A DNA stretch of 6,697 nucleotides, from positions 1-6,697 of the forward strand of contig JAEYWT010000373.1 of NCBI GenBank assembly GCA_023428865.1. The letters are read 5' to 3'. The notes beneath the pieces were generated by a model. The model did not search any database. It was not told the origin of the DNA and worked only from the letters and a program-made list of their open reading frames with translations. The position numbers and the translations under genes were made by a program. Below are positions 5,306 to 6,697 of this stretch, piece by piece; the first letter of the stretch is position 1, and each line of letters opens with the position of its first letter. The DNA comes from Bacteroidota bacterium (GTDB lineage Bacteria > Bacteroidota > Bacteroidia > Flavobacteriales_F > PHOS-HE28).

Positions 5306-5335
5306 CGGCTCCGCATCCTAGATCAGCGGCCGAGC

Positions 5336-6697
5336 ATGGCACAGAAGCCCTCCATTCCCAAAGGCACCCGCGACTTCTCCCCGGTAGAGATGTTGCGGCG
5401 CAAGTACATCTTCAACACCATCGAAAAGGTGTTCCAGAAGTACGGCTTCCTGCCGCTGGAAACACCCGCGATGGAGAACCTGGAAACGCTTACCGGGAAG
5501 TATGGCGAGGAAGGGGATCGGTTGATCTTCAAGATCCTGAATAGTGGGGATGCCTGGAAGGAGGTGAGTAATGAGGTGAAGTCGAAGTTGAAAGAAGGGG
5601 AGGAAGTACATCCAGGGAAATTGGCGGCTGAACTGGCGGAGAAAGCCCTCCGCTACGACCTAACCGTGCCCTTCGCACGTTATGTGGTTCAACACCAGAA
5701 TGAAATTGCCTTTCCTTTCAAGCGCTACCAGATACAGCCCGTGTGGCGCGCGGATAGGCCGCAGAAGGGTAGGTACCGCGAGTTCTACCAGTGCGATGCG
5801 GATGTGATCGGTAGCAAGAGCTTGATCAGTGAAGTGGAACTGGTGCAACTCTTCGATGATGTCTTCACCGCGCTCGGTCTTCAAGTGGTGGTGAAGATCA
5901 ATGATCGAAAGGTGCTGAGCGGGATCGCCGAGGTGAGTGGCCAACCGGAGAAGGTGGTCGACATCGTAACAGCGATCGACAAGCTGGACAAGATCGGCCG
6001 CGAGAAAGTGGAGGAGGAGATGCGCACGAAGGGCGTGAGCGATGAAGCCATTAAGGGCATCGCACCGCTGTTCGCGTTGAAAGGAAGTTGGAGCGAACAA
6101 CGTCCACTGTTGGAGCAATGGCTTGCTTCCTCTTCTACCGCTCAACAAGGCTTGAAGGATCTCTCTTTCACTTTCGGTGCAGTGGGTGTGATGAAGAGCG
6201 TGAAGCTTGAATTCGACCCCACACTAGCACGTGGTCTGGATTACTATACCGGTGCCATCTTCGAAGTGAAAGCCTTGGAAGGCACCTTGCAAAGCAGCAT
6301 CTGCGGCGGTGGTCGTTACGACGACCTCACCGGCATCTTCGGCCTCAAGAACATGAGCGGCGTGGGCATCAGCTTCGGTGCTGATCGGATCTACGACGTG
6401 TTGTTGGAGACGAACAAGTTCCCTGCGGAACTCGGTGGAAGCACCAAGTTGCTCTTCGCGAACTTCGGTGAAGCGGAAGCCATGCATTGCCTGAAATTGC
6501 TGCGCATTGTACGTGAATCCGGCATCGCCGCCGAACTCTACCCCGATGCCGTGAAGATGGCCAAGCAGTTCAAGTACGCTGACGACAAGGGTATCGCTTA
6601 CGTTGCCATCATCGGTGAGAACGAACTGAAACAAGGCCTCGTGACCGTGAAGGACATGAAGACCGGTGAGCAGAAAGCGGTGAAGCAGGAAGAACTT
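5336..6697 (+). CDS. hisS: Histidyl-tRNA synthetase, C-terminus cut by window edge
   Basis: 454 codons are present from the ATG at 5336 and the frame is still open at the edge. The enzyme charges tRNA-His with histidine using ATP, in the cytosol, as a dimer. The start 'MAQKPSIPKGTRDFSP' is the classic HisRS opening. 'LRYDLTVPFARY' (105-116) and class II motif 2, from 'KRYQIQPVWRADRPQKG' (129-145) to 'YQCD' (151-154), follow. The histidine-binding 'LARGLDYYTG' is at 297-306 and motif 3, 'GVGISFGADRIYDVL', at 342-356. The last 85 residues form the anticodon-binding domain. The 'RYDLTVPFARY' form and the insertion before it ('ILNSGDAWKEVSNEVKS' onward) resemble the eukaryote/archaea-like HisRS branch, unlike the 'RPEGTAG' form of E. 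coli, and are usual for Bacteroidota as far as I know. Length suggests only a few residues are missing. A promoter-like box lies 30 bases upstream, so it is likely transcribed on its own. Confidence 0.97.
   Translation, partial: MAQKPSIPKGTRDFSPVEMLRRKYIFNTIEKVFQKYGFLPLETPAMENLETLTGKYGEEGDRLIFKILNSGDAWKEVSNEVKSKLKEGEEVHPGKLAAELAEKALRYDLTVPFARYVVQHQNEIAFPFKRYQIQPVWRADRPQKGRYREFYQCDADVIGSKSLISEVELVQLFDDVFTALGLQVVVKINDRKVLSGIAEVSGQPEKVVDIVTAIDKLDKIGREKVEEEMRTKGVSDEAIKGIAPLFALKGSWSEQRPLLEQWLASSSTAQQGLKDLSFTFGAVGVMKSVKLEFDPTLARGLDYYTGAIFEVKALEGTLQSSICGGGRYDDLTGIFGLKNMSGVGISFGADRIYDVLLETNKFPAELGGSTKLLFANFGEAEAMHCLKLLRIVRESGIAAELYPDAVKMAKQFKYADDKGIAYVAIIGENELKQGLVTVKDMKTGEQKAVKQEEL

Noticed and set aside
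5293..5308. CCGCG/CGCGG hairpin between the oxidoreductase and hisS as a terminator
   Set aside because: The stem is 5 bp and no T-run follows; the loop is better explained as the hisS -7 box.

Overview
The window looks like a chromosomal segment of a GC-rich member of Bacteroidota, probably Flavobacteriales-like. Four signs point there. Several genes are preceded by TAnnTTTG-like boxes (TACATTTG, TACTTTCG, TACCTTCG), which resemble the Bacteroidota -7 promoter element. No start codon examined carries a strong Shine-Dalgarno sequence. One secreted protein opens with an 'LVRNGSFEVLD' segment of the kind common in Bacteroidota exported proteins. The histidyl-tRNA synthetase has the 'RYDLTVPFARY' form. 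The lineage is inferred, not proven.

Layout. The left part is read leftward (minus strand). From right to left it holds a VanZ-like membrane protein (2209-2730), an AAA_14/DUF4143 ATPase (1002-2168), a PhyH-type Fe(II)/2-oxoglutarate dioxygenase (185-859), and the first 38 codons of a secreted protein cut by the window edge (1-115). In the middle, a 42-residue Lys/Ala-rich small protein (2808-2936, plus) converges with a secreted protein (3002-3742, minus) on a shared, nearly symmetrical terminator hairpin (2951-2989). Upstream of the secreted protein lies a small coiled-coil protein (3796-4149, minus). It is divergent, across 94 bp, from a luciferase-like flavin-dependent oxidoreductase (4244-5278, plus). 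The window closes with hisS (5336 to the edge, plus), which lacks only its last residues.

The most unusual structure is around the ATPase. The gene is bracketed by two directly repeated 33-bp sequences (951-983 and 2179-2211; 31 of 33 bases equal, the last 26 identical). Each repeat is a nested interrupted palindrome, TGAG-N5-TAAAGT-ACA-ACTTTA-N5-CTCA. The right copy ends 10 bp before the ATPase start codon and also supplies the stop codon of the VanZ-like gene. The left copy lies 18 bp beyond the ATPase stop and 91 bp upstream of the dioxygenase start. Two readings are open: a repeat-bounded single-gene cassette that moves or recombines, or a shared operator/promoter placed before both minus-strand genes. 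The sequence alone cannot separate them.

Apart from possible short co-directional runs on the minus strand, the genes do not form an evident pathway. Most look like independent units with their own short promoters. There is no gene-free stretch above 300 bp; the largest gap (860-1001) contains the left repeat copy.
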